Notes: a model not told the origin generated them from the letters alone. 64,000 nucleotides of DNA from Pseudarthrobacter chlorophenolicus (GCF_000962805.1 NZ_JZTW01000010.1:91908-155907); one strand, 5' to 3'; positions 27,843 to 40,026 are shown, counted from the stretch's first letter. Numbers and translations are program-made.

Positions 27843-29072
27843 CTAGTCGGGCAGGATCCGGCGGACCACCGCGTCGGCCAGGAGCCTTCCCTTCAACGTC
27901 AGGACCAGCGTCCCGCGGAATGCTGCGCCCGGATCCACCAGCCCCTCGGCTATCAGCCCGGCGATCTGGTGCCGCCCCACTGTATCCAGGCTCGCCACTT
28001 CCAATCCGGACTGAAGGCGGGCCTCAAGCATGACCCGCTCCACGTTCCGGGTTTCAGCGTCGAGGGTTTCGCGTCCGGCCGCCGGTGAAATGCCCTGCGC
28101 CAGCCGGCCCGCGTACGCGGTGGGATGTTTGACGTTCCACCAGCGCACACCGCCCACGTGCGAGTGCGCCCCCGGCCCAATCCCCCACCAGTCATCGCCG
28201 CGCCAGTAGGCGAGGTTGTGGCGGCAGGCCTGCTCGGGAGTGCGCGCCCAGTTGCTGACCTCGTACCACTCCAGCCCTGCAGAGGTGATCAGGCGGTCGG
28301 CGAGCTCGTACTTGTCGGCGTGATCGTCGTCGTCGATACCCGGGACCTCACCGCGCCGGATCTGTGCCGCCAGCTTGGTGCCGTCCTCAACGATCAGCGC
28401 ATAGGCGCTGATGTGGTCCGGCCCGTAGGACAACGCAGTCTCCAGGGAGTACTGCCAGTCGGCCAGCGACTCACCAGGCGTCCCGTAGATCAGGTCGAGG
28501 CTGACCGCCAGGCCGGCGTCGCGGGCCCACTGCACCACCTGGGGAACCCTGCTCGGGGTGTGGGTGCGGTCCAGGACCTTCAGGACGTGCGGAACGGCGG
28601 ACTGCATCCCGAACGAGACCCGCGTAAAGCCGGCATCCCTGAGCACAGCCAGGGACTCCGGTGTCACCGAGTCGGGATTCGCCTCAGTGGTGACCTCGGC
28701 GCCTTCCTCGATCCCCCACTGGTCGATAGCTGTCCGAAGAATCAAGGCGAGATCTTCCGCCGGCAACAGCGTGGGCGTGCCGCCGCCGAAGAAGACGGTG
28801 CTGAGCTTTCGGTCCGGCACGCCGGAGCCCTTGAGCACATCGGCCGCAAACGCTACCTCGGACGCTGCCGTACCGGCGTAGGCATACTGTGAGGCACCGC
28901 CGCCGAGTTCGGTGGCAGTGTAGGTGTTGAAGTCGCAGTACCCGCAGCGCACAGCGCAGAATGGGATGTGGACGTACAGCCCGAACGCGCGGTCCCCCGC
29001 ACCGACGGCCGCCTGCGGAGGCAGGATGCCGTCCGACGGCGCCGGGTCACCGAGGGGAAGTACGCTGGGCAT
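27843..29072 (-). CDS. hemW: Radical SAM heme chaperone HemW (coproporphyrinogen III oxidase-like)
   Basis: A 409-aa radical SAM protein. The 4Fe-4S motif CAVRCGYC (C-x3-C-x2-C) lies at about 38-45 in HIPFCAVRCGYCDFNTY, and the following Phe is as in HemW rather than the extra Cys of HemN. The length and the lack of the HemN-type N-terminal extension fit HemW, which delivers heme to respiratory proteins. It is 25 bp downstream of lepA, a widely conserved pairing. Confidence 0.93.
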   Translation of the reverse strand: MPSVLPLGDPAPSDGILPPQAAVGAGDRAFGLYVHIPFCAVRCGYCDFNTYTATELGGGASQYAYAGTAASEVAFAADVLKGSGVPDRKLSTVFFGGGTPTLLPAEDLALILRTAIDQWGIEEGAEVTTEANPDSVTPESLAVLRDAGFTRVSFGMQSAVPHVLKVLDRTHTPSRVPQVVQWARDAGLAVSLDLIYGTPGESLADWQYSLETALSYGPDHISAYALIVEDGTKLAAQIRRGEVPGIDDDDHADKYELADRLITSAGLEWYEVSNWARTPEQACRHNLAYWRGDDWWGIGPGAHSHVGGVRWWNVKHPTAYAGRLAQGISPAAGRETLDAETRNVERVMLEARLQSGLEVASLDTVGRHQIAGLIAEGLVDPGAAFRGTLVLTLKGRLLADAVVRRILPD

Positions 29073-29097
29073 CAGCGGGTACCCCGCTGCGCGGTGG

Positions 29098-30954
29098 TCA
29101 CTTCTTTTTGGCCTTATCCTTCGATTCGTCGGTGGTGAGCGCGGCGATGAACGCTTCCTGCGGCACCTCCACGGTGCCCACCATCTTCATGCGCTTCTTG
29201 CCTTCTTTTTGCTTCTCCAGCAGCTTGCGCTTACGCGAGATGTCACCGCCGTAGCACTTGGCCAGGACGTCCTTGCGGATGGCCCGGATGCTTTCGCGGG
29301 CGATGATCCTGGAACCAATGGCCGCCTGGATGGGCACCTCGAACTGCTGCCGCGGGATCAGTTCGCGGAGCTTTCCGGTCATCATCACGCCGTAGGCGTA
29401 CGCCTTCTCCCGGTGCGTGATGGCACTGAAGGCATCCACCTGTTCGCCCTGGAGCATGATGTCCACCTTCACGAGGTCGGCGACCTGTTCGCCGTCGGCC
29501 TTCCAGTCCAGGGAGCCGTAGCCTCGGGTTTTGGACTTGAGGATGTCGAAGAAGTCGAACACGATTTCCGCCAGGGGCAGGCGGTAGCGGATTTCCACCC
29601 GGTCCTCGGAGAGGTAGTCCATGCCGCCCATGACGCCGCGGCGTGACTGGCACAGTTCCATGATGGCGCCGACGAACTCGTTGGGGGCCAGGATGGTGGC
29701 GGAAACCATGGGCTCGCGGACCTCGGCGATCTTGCCGGTGGGGTACTCGCTGGGGTTGGTCACCCGGACCACCTTTTTGTCTTCCAGGGTCACCTCGTAC
29801 TCCACGTTCGGAGCGGTGGAAATGAGGTCGAGGTTGTACTCGCGCTCCAGGCGTTCGCGGGTGATCTCGAGGTGGAGGAGGCCCAGGAAGCCCACGCGGA
29901 AGCCGAAGCCCAGCGCCGCAGAGGTTTCGGGTTCGTACACCAGCGCAGCATCGTTGAGCATGAGTTTCTCAAGGGCATCGCGCAGTACCGGGTAGTCGGC
30001 GCCGTCCAGCGGGTAGAGGCCGGAGAACACCATGGGTTTGGCATCGGCGTAGCCGGGAAGCGACTCGGCGGCCGGCTTGGCCAGGTTGGTGACGGTGTCG
30101 CCCACCTTGGACTGGCGGACGTCCTTCACGCCGGTGATCAGGTAGCCCACTTCGCCAACGCCCAGTCCCTTGGAGGGGGTGGGTTCCGGGGAGCTGACGC
30201 CGATTTCCAGGAGCTCGTGGGAGGCCCTGGTGGACATCATCTGGATGCGTTCACGTGGGTGGAGCATGCCGTCCACCACGCGGACATAGGTCACCACGCC
30301 GCGGTAGGTATCGTAAACCGAGTCGAAGATCATGGCACGGGCCGGGGCGTCGGGATTGCCTTCCGGCGCCGGCAGGTCGCGGACGATCTTGTCCAGGAGC
30401 GCTTCCACGCCAACTCCGGTCTTGCCGGACACGCGCAGCACGTCCTCGGGATCGCCGCCGATGAGGCTGGCAAGCTCAGCTGCATACTTTTCCGGCTGCG
30501 CTGCCGGAAGATCGATCTTGTTCAGCACCGGGATGATGGTGAGGTTGTTCTCCATCGCCAGGTACAGGTTGGCAAGCGTCTGGGCCTCAATACCCTGGGC
30601 CGCGTCCACCAGCAGGATGGCGCCCTCGCAGGCCGCAAGGGACCGTGATACCTCATAGGTAAAGTCCACGTGGCCCGGGGTGTCGATCATGTTCAGCGCG
30701 TAACTGACGCCTTCAACCTCCCACGGCATGCGCACGGCCTGCGACTTGATGGTGATGCCGCGTTCGCGCTCAATGTCCATCCGGTCCAGGTACTGGGCCT
30801 TCATGTCACGCGCCTGGACCACGCCGGTGGACTGCAGCATCCGGTCAGCGAGGGTGGACTTGCCGTGGTCAATATGCGCGATGATGCAAAAGTTCCGAAT
30901 AATAGCCGGATCTGTCGCGGCGGGCACCGGTGCGGTGCGGGCCATGGGAGACAC
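29098..30954 (-). CDS. lepA: Elongation factor 4 (LepA), back-translocating ribosomal GTPase
   Basis: A 618-aa translational GTPase. The GTP-binding domain has [13 protein letters not shown] (P-loop) and [16 protein letters not shown], with the base-specificity NKIDLP. The LepA-specific C-terminal domain ends in a basic tail (DKAKKK). Length matches the family. It is upstream of hemW. The start at 30954 is the usual MSPMART-type N terminus; a downstream ATG is possible. Confidence 0.98.
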   Translation of the reverse strand: MSPMARTAPVPAATDPAIIRNFCIIAHIDHGKSTLADRMLQSTGVVQARDMKAQYLDRMDIERERGITIKSQAVRMPWEVEGVSYALNMIDTPGHVDFTYEVSRSLAACEGAILLVDAAQGIEAQTLANLYLAMENNLTIIPVLNKIDLPAAQPEKYAAELASLIGGDPEDVLRVSGKTGVGVEALLDKIVRDLPAPEGNPDAPARAMIFDSVYDTYRGVVTYVRVVDGMLHPRERIQMMSTRASHELLEIGVSSPEPTPSKGLGVGEVGYLITGVKDVRQSKVGDTVTNLAKPAAESLPGYADAKPMVFSGLYPLDGADYPVLRDALEKLMLNDAALVYEPETSAALGFGFRVGFLGLLHLEITRERLEREYNLDLISTAPNVEYEVTLEDKKVVRVTNPSEYPTGKIAEVREPMVSATILAPNEFVGAIMELCQSRRGVMGGMDYLSEDRVEIRYRLPLAEIVFDFFDILKSKTRGYGSLDWKADGEQVADLVKVDIMLQGEQVDAFSAITHREKAYAYGVMMTGKLRELIPRQQFEVPIQAAIGSRIIARESIRAIRKDVLAKCYGGDISRKRKLLEKQKEGKKRMKMVGTVEVPQEAFIAALTTDESKDKAKKK

Positions 30955-31112
30955 GCAGGGTCCTTACTGTTGGCTTTTCCGCGGCCCCCGGCAGGCACAC
31001 CACATGCTGCCCGCGGATTAGCCGCACTTCTTCAGCCACCAGTGTCCCACGTCCTGGCCACTGGCACCGCATTACCTGCATGGGAGCCACCCCGCCTGCA
31101 GCGCCCGGGCTA

Positions 31113-31118
31113 TAGGGT
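31113..31118 (+). promoter_or_regulatory. Candidate -10 box for a leaderless PemK/MazF-like mRNA
   Basis: TAGGGT (within TATAGGGT) is followed by six bases and the ATG at 31125. No ribosome-binding site precedes the ATG. Confidence 0.45.
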
Positions 31119-31124
31119 GGCCGC

Positions 31125-31673
31125 ATGGCTATCAACTTCCGCATGCTGGGTGACGCTGTCCGGGCCGGCCTGAGGCTGCTTCGGAACGCGGACAAACCAA
31201 CAGCGCATCAGCGTCCCGCTCCGCGACCTGCCCGCACGGAAGCAACAGGCACCCAACGCGGCGTTCCTCCTGCAGGCTATCCCGGGGATTTCAACGGCAG
31301 GGCTGAGATCCGTTATGCGCCGCAGCCGGACGGCGAGCCCGATCCGGGCGAAGTCGTGTGGACGTGGGTCCCCTTTGAAGAGGACTACTCCCGCGGCAAG
31401 GACCGGCCCGTCCTCATCGTGGGGCGCAACGGAAAGTACCTGCTGGGGCTGATGCTCACCAGCATGGACCGGGTACCGGAAGCGTCCACCTCCGGGGCCT
31501 ATATAGATGTGGGGGCCGGCGGATGGGACCGCCAGGGCCGGCCCAGCGAAGCGAAACTGGACCGGGTGCTGCAGATCCTCCCGGACAGCATCCGCAGGGA
31601 GGGTGCCGTACTGGACCGGGGGCGGTTCGATGCCGTTGCCGCCGGGCTCCGGAAGCGACACGGCTGGACCTAG
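31125..31673 (+). CDS. Type II toxin PemK/MazF-family protein, no visible antitoxin
   Basis: A 182-aa protein. The last 120 residues match the PemK/MazF fold (GEVVWTWVPFEEDYSRGKDR and PVLIVGRNGKYLLGLMLTS), the family of mRNA-cleaving ribonucleases. An N-terminal extension of about 60 basic, Pro/Ala-rich residues is unusual for MazF. No antitoxin-sized gene is adjacent: lepA is 170 bp upstream in the opposite direction and rpsT is 168 bp downstream. It could be an orphan toxin, a housekeeping RNase, or inactive. The conserved Arg (KDRP) and Ser/Thr of MazF active sites are plausibly present. Confidence 0.75.
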   Translation: MAINFRMLGDAVRAGLRLLRNADKPTAHQRPAPRPARTEATGTQRGVPPAGYPGDFNGRAEIRYAPQPDGEPDPGEVVWTWVPFEEDYSRGKDRPVLIVGRNGKYLLGLMLTSMDRVPEASTSGAYIDVGAGGWDRQGRPSEAKLDRVLQILPDSIRREGAVLDRGRFDAVAAGLRKRHGWT

Positions 31674-31706
31674 CACGAAAACTGGCCAGTGGCGCAGCTG
31701 ACCTGC

Positions 31707-31712
31707 TAATAT
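31707..31712 (+). promoter_or_regulatory. Candidate rpsT promoter -10 box
   Basis: TAATAT in an AT-rich patch 135 bp upstream of rpsT. A 7-bp inverted repeat (31700-31706 GACCTGC with 31731-31737 GCAGGTC) flanks it. The -35 is weak. Confidence 0.4.
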
Positions 31713-31841
31713 TTTTAGCTGTGTGTCCGTGCAGGTCGACGGTCACTGATGGTTGGCCGCCATAGGTATCCCCACGCCGCTCAGTCAAGGCCAGCTTGAA
31801 AGCCCTCTAGACCATTTCCGCATTACAAAGAGAGTTCACAC

Positions 31842-32102
31842 GTGGCGAATATCAAGTCCCAGAAGAAGCGCATCCTGACCAACGAAAAGGCACGCCTGCG
31901 CAACAACGCAGTCAAGTCCGAGCTGAGGACGGCCATCCGCGCCGTCAACACGGCCGTTGAGTCCGCCGACAAGGACGCTGCTGCTACTGCGCTCGTTTCT
32001 GCCAGCCGCAAGCTGGACAAGGCTGTCAGCAAGGGTGTTCTGCACAAGAACAACGCAGCGAACCGCAAGTCGGCGATCTCCAAGAAGGTCAACGCACTGT
32101 AA
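31842..32102 (+). CDS. rpsT: 30S ribosomal protein S20
   Basis: An 86-aa basic helical protein that binds 16S rRNA near the 5' domain. The sequence [18 protein letters not shown] and the C-terminal [19 protein letters not shown] are typical. The start is GTG. It stands alone, with its own promoter region and a hairpin 3' end, opposite the holA gene, an arrangement usual in actinobacteria. Confidence 0.98.
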   Translation: MANIKSQKKRILTNEKARLRNNAVKSELRTAIRAVNTAVESADKDAAATALVSASRKLDKAVSKGVLHKNNAANRKSAISKKVNAL

Positions 32103-32129
32103 GGTTTCCAGTTCCATGAACTGATGGAT

Positions 32130-32158
32130 GTGGCCGGTACCCCTCGGGTACCGGCCAC
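32130..32158 (+). terminator. Hairpin terminator after rpsT
   Basis: A 13-bp perfect stem (32130-32142 with 32146-32158) with a CTC loop lies 27 bp after the rpsT stop. The downstream U-run is poor. Confidence 0.65.
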
Positions 32159-32181
32159 ACGCCTTTAAGCTCCGGGATACC

Positions 32182-32211
32182 TCATTGGTGGTCATTGGTG
32201 GTCATTGGTGG
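32182..32211. repeat. Three tandem copies of the 10-bp unit TCATTGGTGG
   Basis: Three perfect adjacent copies, beginning a fourth (TC). It sits between the rpsT terminator and the holA 3' end, outside any gene. Its role is unknown. Confidence 0.9.
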
Positions 32212-32277
32212 TCCCCATAGACCATTCCCAACGCACCGCGCTGATGTCTGACCGGTGCGTTGCTCCTGCCCTTGCCG

Positions 32278-33294
32278 CTACCTGCCCTGGACGGACATGG
32301 AAATCACCGTCACCGCATGTTCCACGGCGTAGACGGGGTCGCGGGACAACCCCTTCACCTGTGCATCAGCTTCAGCCGTGGCCTGGATGGACCGCACCAG
32401 TCCGTCAGGGGTCCACCGGCGTACGTCACGCTGGGCCTGTTCAACCAGCCAGGGCTGCATTCCCAGCTCGGCCGCAATCTGGGCCGCGGATCCGGATGCG
32501 CCGGCAACCCGGGCCACGGTCCTGAGCTTCGCAGCCAGCGCTGCAACCAGCGGTACGGGGTCTGCCCCGGTGGCCAGTGCATGGCGCAGAGTGGAAAGGG
32601 CCAGCGGACCGTTTCCGGCCATGGCGGCATCAGCCACCTTAAACGCCGTAGCTTCCACGCGCCCGCCGTAATAGCGGTCCACGACGTCCGGCGTGACAGT
32701 CCCGGTCGAGTCCGCAATGAGTTGGCTGCACGCTGCCGCAAGCTCGGACAGGTTGGCTCCCACCGCATTCACGAGGGCCAGCACAGCCTCCTGGTCGATA
32801 CGGCGCTGGGCTTCCTTGAATTCGGCGGACACGAAGGCCATCTTGTCCGTGTCCTTTTTCAGCGGCTGGCAGTCCACCACAGGCCAGCCGCCCTTCCGAA
32901 CAGCGTCCAGGAGCTTCTTGCCACGCGCACCCCCGCCATGACGGAGGACCAGGACGGCATCATCCGCCGGCTGGCCGACGTAGGACAGCGCGTCGGTGAG
33001 GAAGGCCTCATTCATGGCTTCCAGCGCTTCGACTTCGATCAGCTTGCTCTCACCGAAAAGCGAAGGGCTGACCTGCATCAGGAGGGACCCGGGTTCGTAG
33101 GCCGCAGCGTTGATCCGGCTTACCTCAACGTCCGGAGCCGCCTGGCGGACCTGGGAACGGACGCTGTCCATGGCCCTGATACCCAGGTAATCTTCCGGCC
33201 CGCTCACCAGGACAATGGCCGCGGGAGTCACGTCCCGCCAGGCTGCCGGATTCGACGCCGGCGGGCGGGTTCCGCGCTTTTGCGCAGCAGCCAT
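32278..33294 (-). CDS. holA: DNA polymerase III subunit delta
   Basis: A 338-aa clamp-loader subunit that opens the sliding clamp. The AAA+-like core begins with IVLVSGPEDYLGIRAMDSV at about 27-45 and the C-terminal collar domain ends the protein. The ATG at 33294 is preceded by AAGGAA at good spacing. It overlaps the upstream comEC frame by 67 bp. Order comEA-comEC-holA on the minus strand is conserved in actinobacteria. Confidence 0.93.
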   Translation of the reverse strand: MAAAQKRGTRPPASNPAAWRDVTPAAIVLVSGPEDYLGIRAMDSVRSQVRQAAPDVEVSRINAAAYEPGSLLMQVSPSLFGESKLIEVEALEAMNEAFLTDALSYVGQPADDAVLVLRHGGGARGKKLLDAVRKGGWPVVDCQPLKKDTDKMAFVSAEFKEAQRRIDQEAVLALVNAVGANLSELAAACSQLIADSTGTVTPDVVDRYYGGRVEATAFKVADAAMAGNGPLALSTLRHALATGADPVPLVAALAAKLRTVARVAGASGSAAQIAAELGMQPWLVEQAQRDVRRWTPDGLVRSIQATAEADAQVKGLSRDPVYAVEHAVTVISMSVQGR

Positions 33295-35360
33295 GGTGGG
33301 TTCCTTCCGGAAAGATCTGTGGGAAATTCAAGCCTGCCACGTCTGCGCCAAACCGCAAAGCCGCCGTAGAAGGGGCCGCTGGCTGACGAGTCCGGGCAGT
33401 GCCGGCGCCGTGCGGCCCCGGGGCGTCCTTCCAATAGCCACAGAATCCTGACCACCCGGCGATGGCACCGGAAAACGAGGGCAATGATGTTGCGGGGCCG
33501 TGCGACTGCCCAGACGGCGGCAAGGGTGAGGGCTGACAGAACCGCCATTGTCAGCAGACCCGGAACCCCCTCGGGCCACGGCAACGACGAACCCGGAAGC
33601 CTGGCAAAGAACCGGGCCGTCGCAGCAACACCGGCGCTGAAAGTGCCCGCCACGGCGATCATCGGCACAGCCACCCACGGGGCAGCGGCCAGCAGCGGAA
33701 CGGCGGCCGTTCCCAGCAGGGTCACCGGAGCCACCAGCGGGGCCGCGGCCACATTGGCCACCAGCGCGAAGGTGGAGAATTGCGGCTGCAGGAGGACGAT
33801 GACGGGGCCGCACAGCATCTGGGCCGACAACGGCACCGCAACAGCCGCGGCTGCCCAGCGGGGCACGGCCGCAGGAGTCCAGTCCATGATGCGCCTGCCC
33901 AGCAGGATGATGCCCAGGGTAGCCAGGACGGAAAGCAAGAACCCGAAGCTGCCACCCAGCGACGGATCCAGGAGCAGCAGGCCGATGACTGCCAGGCAGA
34001 GAAAACTGAGCCCGCGGCCGGTCCGGCCACCGGCCAGGGCAGCAATTCCAACAGCACCCATCAGGGCCGCGCGCAGGACGCTGGCGTCAGGGCCCACCAG
34101 CACAACGAAGAGCCCCAGTCCGGCCAAGGCGGTGCCGGCAGCCGGAACCCGTGGGAGACGGAGCCTGCGGCACCCCGCCAACAACGCACCGAGGACCAAG
34201 CTGCAATTGGCCCCGCTGACAGCTGTCAGGTGCGTCATGCCGACGGTTTTCATGGCATTGGCCAGGCCTTCATCCATAGCGCTGGTGTCTCCCGTGACCA
34301 TGCCGGGCAACAGCCCTGCAGCATCGGCCGGCAGGAATGCGGAAGCACCCACAAACCGCGCACGCAGGTCCTTGGCGGCTGCTTCCAGCCCCCGACCGCT
34401 GCCCCTCAGGCCAGGGGCGGTGGCCGCAGACATGTTGCCCGCCTCCAGCCTGCCCGGATCCGGCGGCCGGAGCTTGCCGGCAACACGCACCGTCTGCCCC
34501 GGGACCAGCCGTTCCCAGTCCTTCCCGCCGGTCACGACGAGCAGCGCCCGGGTCCGCAGCACCACACCGCCGGTGCTTACCTCCCGCGTCCACACGGCGA
34601 CGGACCATCTGGCTGAAGCCCCGGACTGGCCGGGCGTGGGAAGCGGCCGCGGCGCCCCGGCGACCTCCAGCACCGCCACCACGGACTTTCCCGCCGCCAC
34701 CGCCTCGGCCAGAGGCCCCTCGGACCGCTGGCTGGAGGACACCGAAGAGTGGGCCGCCGCTGCCACCGCGAGCAGCAGGCCCACCGCAGCCGTCGCCAGG
34801 AAACTCCTCCCCGCCGGACGGTGCCCCATCCAGGAGCTGCCGCCTGCACGACAGTTCCTGCGTGTCCTGCTGCCCCGTAAAAGCATTAGAAATGAAGCAG
34901 CCAGGACGGTCAGGGTGATGCACAGTCCCAGCAATACGGCCGGCGCCAGCCAGAGCCCGCTTGCGGCGGCGCCCCAGACCAGGACAGCCGGTAAGGCGAG
35001 GCGGACATCGGTGCGCTTCCGGGGGCCGGTGCCTCCGCTTGACGGTCCGCTCTCCCCCGCTGGGGCGCCCCGGTCTGGAATTCCCAGCCGGCGCCGGGCA
35101 TCACCGATGGCCCTTTCCCGGGCAGCCCGGAGGGCGCCCTTTCTCCGGCCTGCCACGGTGGCCGTCTTCCTGGCCGCCGGTGCCGGGCTGTTCCCGCCAC
35201 GTGCATCGAGTTGGCCTGCAACCGCGGTCCGGCCTGCGTCCCCGGGAGACGGCCCTTCCTTTGAACCCCGGACCGCGGACTCGACAAACCGGTTCCAGGG
35301 GCTCGGAGGCCGCTGCCCCAAACTCTGTGCCGGGCTTTTCCCGTCTTCGGCAACCGGCAT
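33228..35360 (-). CDS. comEC: ComEC/Rec2 family DNA-uptake channel protein
   Basis: A 710-aa membrane protein with many hydrophobic segments, beginning at about residue 120 (LALPAVLVWGAAASGLWLAP). The competence-type core includes GLLPGMVTGDTSAMD and MTHLTAVSGANCSLV, hallmarks of the ComEC channel region. No C-terminal metallo-beta-lactamase domain is visible, which many shorter ComEC proteins lack. It follows comEA by 1 bp and runs 67 bp into holA. An N-terminal, charged region of about 110 residues is unusually long. Confidence 0.88.
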   Translation of the reverse strand: MPVAEDGKSPAQSLGQRPPSPWNRFVESAVRGSKEGPSPGDAGRTAVAGQLDARGGNSPAPAARKTATVAGRRKGALRAARERAIGDARRRLGIPDRGAPAGESGPSSGGTGPRKRTDVRLALPAVLVWGAAASGLWLAPAVLLGLCITLTVLAASFLMLLRGSRTRRNCRAGGSSWMGHRPAGRSFLATAAVGLLLAVAAAAHSSVSSSQRSEGPLAEAVAAGKSVVAVLEVAGAPRPLPTPGQSGASARWSVAVWTREVSTGGVVLRTRALLVVTGGKDWERLVPGQTVRVAGKLRPPDPGRLEAGNMSAATAPGLRGSGRGLEAAAKDLRARFVGASAFLPADAAGLLPGMVTGDTSAMDEGLANAMKTVGMTHLTAVSGANCSLVLGALLAGCRRLRLPRVPAAGTALAGLGLFVVLVGPDASVLRAALMGAVGIAALAGGRTGRGLSFLCLAVIGLLLLDPSLGGSFGFLLSVLATLGIILLGRRIMDWTPAAVPRWAAAAVAVPLSAQMLCGPVIVLLQPQFSTFALVANVAAAPLVAPVTLLGTAAVPLLAAAPWVAVPMIAVAGTFSAGVAATARFFARLPGSSLPWPEGVPGLLTMAVLSALTLAAVWAVARPRNIIALVFRCHRRVVRILWLLEGRPGAARRRHCPDSSASGPFYGGFAVWRRRGRLEFPTDLSGRNPPWLLRKSAEPARRRRIRQPGGT

Positions 35361-35361
35361 G

Positions 35362-36276
35362 TCAGACCGTCACCAAGGGCAGCAGCGTTTCGAGCATCTT
35401 GGGGCCAACGCCGTCCACAGCGTCCAGGTCTTCGACCGCGCTGAAGGGACCGTGCTCTTTTCGCCAGTCGACGATCCGCTGGGCCAGGACGGGGCCAACC
35501 TTGGGCAGGGCGTCCAGCTCATCGACGCCGGCAGTGTTGATGTTGACCCTGCTACCCGCTCCGGCGGCCCCGGGCGCAGCGGTACTTCCCTGGCCTTGGG
35601 GGCCTGCGCCGCCTCCGGCCGGCTGTTCCCCATTACGGGGGATGTGGATTTTCTGTCCGTCTTCCGCCACGGCTGCGAGGTTGAGGACGTCCAGGTCGGC
35701 GTCGGCAGCCGCACCGCCGGCAGCCGCAATGGCCTGATGGACCCGGCTACCGGCCGGCAGCGTTACCACGCCGGGTGCCAGTACGGCTCCTGATACGTGG
35801 ACCACCATGGCATCCGCTGACGCCTTGGAAGGCTCGTCCGCGGCCGCGCCTTCCCCAAGTCCGCCCGGGGCGGCCTGACTTTCCGTTGCTGCCTCCGCTG
35901 CCGGGGTGCTCTCGCGGCTGACGGTGTTCAACGGCATGATTTCCGGCCGTCCACCGGCGGTCTGCCACCAGAACAGGACACCGGCGGCGACGGCCAGCAG
36001 GCCAACCGCTACGGCGAGCCGCAGGCCCAACCTCCAGCGCACCGAAGGTCCGGTGCCAGCCGAGGCCTGCGTGCTCCCGCCGCGCTCCGCCGGCGGAGAA
36101 GCTCCGGCGACCAAATCACCGGCCTCCGCGTCGCGGTACTCGAAGCCCCCGCCGTCGTTGTCCTGTGCCTGGTCAACGGCCAGCATCCCGTTGGACCCAC
36201 CACCCAGGGTTGCCTGCAGCCTGGCCCGGGCATGGAGCGCCCGCTGGCCTGCTGCTGCAGCATCCCGGCGTGACAT
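35362..36276 (-). CDS. comEA: ComEA family helix-hairpin-helix DNA-binding protein
   Basis: A 304-aa protein. A single membrane segment lies at about 90-112 (RLAVAVGLLAVAAGVLFWW), so it is anchored with most of its length outside. After a Ser/Ala-rich region a SLBB domain lies at about 160-220 (VVHVSGAVLAPGVVTLPAGS), and two helix-hairpin-helix motifs follow at about 240-300 (NINTAGVDELDALPKVG and DLDAVDGVGPKMLE). ComEA captures double-stranded DNA for transport through ComEC, the next gene. The N-terminal 80 residues are disordered. Confidence 0.93.
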   Translation of the reverse strand: MSRRDAAAAGQRALHARARLQATLGGGSNGMLAVDQAQDNDGGGFEYRDAEAGDLVAGASPPAERGGSTQASAGTGPSVRWRLGLRLAVAVGLLAVAAGVLFWWQTAGGRPEIMPLNTVSRESTPAAEAATESQAAPGGLGEGAAADEPSKASADAMVVHVSGAVLAPGVVTLPAGSRVHQAIAAAGGAAADADLDVLNLAAVAEDGQKIHIPRNGEQPAGGGAGPQGQGSTAAPGAAGAGSRVNINTAGVDELDALPKVGPVLAQRIVDWRKEHGPFSAVEDLDAVDGVGPKMLETLLPLVTV

Positions 36277-36324
36277 ATCTCAACGCTAAGGATCGTGCCG
36301 GTCCGGCAACAGCCACGCCCGGGC

Positions 36325-37320
36325 CTATGTGGAAAGGCTCCCGGGCGCGGTGTCGGCCTGGCCTACGATCACCGCAAGGACGCCCAGGCCGGCATGGGCA
36401 GCCAGGACGGCGGGCAGCGAGCTGATCTGCGGCGGCGGGCACTGCGGCAACGCGGCCGAAAGCCGAACGGCAAGGCTTTCAGCCTCCTCCGGATTCCCGA
36501 AGTGGTGGACCGCCAACCGGACACTGTTGGCGGGACGGGCCTGGGCATCGGCAGCCACGATTTCCTCCAACCGCGCCACGGCCTTCGCCGCCGACCGCAC
36601 CTTTTCCAGCGGGATGATCTTGCCGTCGTCCACCGCGAGGAGGGGCTTGATGGCCAGCATGGTTCCCCACAACGAAGCGGCGGCGCCGATGCGTCCGCCA
36701 CGGCGCAGTTGTTCCAGGCTGGGAACATAGAAGTACACCTTGGTGCGCTTCGCTTGGGCCTCGGCCTCCGCGGCAACTTCCTCCTGCCCGGCTCCCCCGG
36801 CGGCAGCCTTCACAGCGGCCTGCACGGCCATGCCCTGCGCCATGCCCACAGTGCGTGAGTCGATGACCTGCACGGGGATGCCCACGCGTTGGGATGCCAG
36901 CCGGGCCGAGTCAGCCGTTCCGGAGAGATCCCCCGAGATGTGGATGGAAACCACCGACTCGTATCCCTGTTGCTGCAGCGACCGGTAAGCCTGTTCAAAC
37001 TGCCCGGGCGAAGGGCGCGATGTTTTGACCTGGGTGCCCGCAGCCAACGCCAGGGCAATGTTTTCCAGGATGTCGTCCTCGCCCTCACCGTAAATCTCCG
37101 AACCCACCATGACGGGCATCGGGGTGATGGTGAGGAGGCTGTGCACCGGCAAGCTGCGGAGATAGCCAACCGGCAGCGCCGCCGCGGAATCGGTGACGAC
37201 GGCGGTACGCGCCACAGGCGCGCCCGCACCCGAGGCGGCTACGCCGGGCCTGGCTGCCGGACGCAGCGCGGAAAGGCGTGCCCGGACCCAGGGCCAGGGG
37301 GCGGCTTTACTGTTGGGCAC
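36325..37320 (-). CDS. DegV family fatty-acid-binding protein
   Basis: A 331-aa DegV protein that binds fatty acids, as shown for the FakB class that presents them to the FakA kinase. Family signatures include VVTDSAAALPVGYLR near residue 37 and SSGLSG-like HISGDLSGTADSARL. The start is the GTG at 37320, which has AGGAGG 4 bases upstream; earlier in-frame ATGs at 37341 and 37371 lie before or inside the hairpin. The gene lies downstream of leuS on the same strand, beyond a terminator. No FakA partner is in the window. Confidence 0.88.
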   Translation of the reverse strand: MPNSKAAPWPWVRARLSALRPAARPGVAASGAGAPVARTAVVTDSAAALPVGYLRSLPVHSLLTITPMPVMVGSEIYGEGEDDILENIALALAAGTQVKTSRPSPGQFEQAYRSLQQQGYESVVSIHISGDLSGTADSARLASQRVGIPVQVIDSRTVGMAQGMAVQAAVKAAAGGAGQEEVAAEAEAQAKRTKVYFYVPSLEQLRRGGRIGAAASLWGTMLAIKPLLAVDDGKIIPLEKVRSAAKAVARLEEIVAADAQARPANSVRLAVHHFGNPEEAESLAVRLSAALPQCPPPQISSLPAVLAAHAGLGVLAVIVGQADTAPGSLST

Positions 37321-37353
37321 ATTGCCTCCTGGTGTCCTCATGCAGGGTCCGGA

Positions 37354-37399
37354 AAAGCCGGAACCGGCCACCCTGTCACGGGCGGCCGGTTCCGGCTTT
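37354..37399 (-). terminator. Terminator after leuS
   Basis: A 16-bp stem formed by 37354-37369 and 37384-37399 contains a 13-bp GC-rich core (37357-37369 with 37384-37396) and AAAG/CTTT ends. It lies 15 bp beyond the leuS stop. Confidence 0.85.
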
Positions 37400-37413
37400 G
37401 GTTGCAGCAGCGG

Positions 37414-39939
<2,526 letters not shown>

Positions 39940-40026
39940 TGCTGCCCTCTTCTGTTCTGTTACGGCACGTGTGCTGCCATAACGGCCTGATCCCCCTGCT
40001 GCCGGCCCGGTCTGGCCCGGACATAC

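Noticed and set aside
33484..35793. A 769-codon plus-strand frame opposite comEC and comEA
   Set aside because: It is a low-complexity Ala/Arg/Pro/Ser sequence with no family features, opposite two genes with clear motifs.
37342..37371. The earliest ATG of the DegV frame at 37371
   Set aside because: It lies inside the leuS terminator; the GTG at 37320 has AGGAGG upstream.
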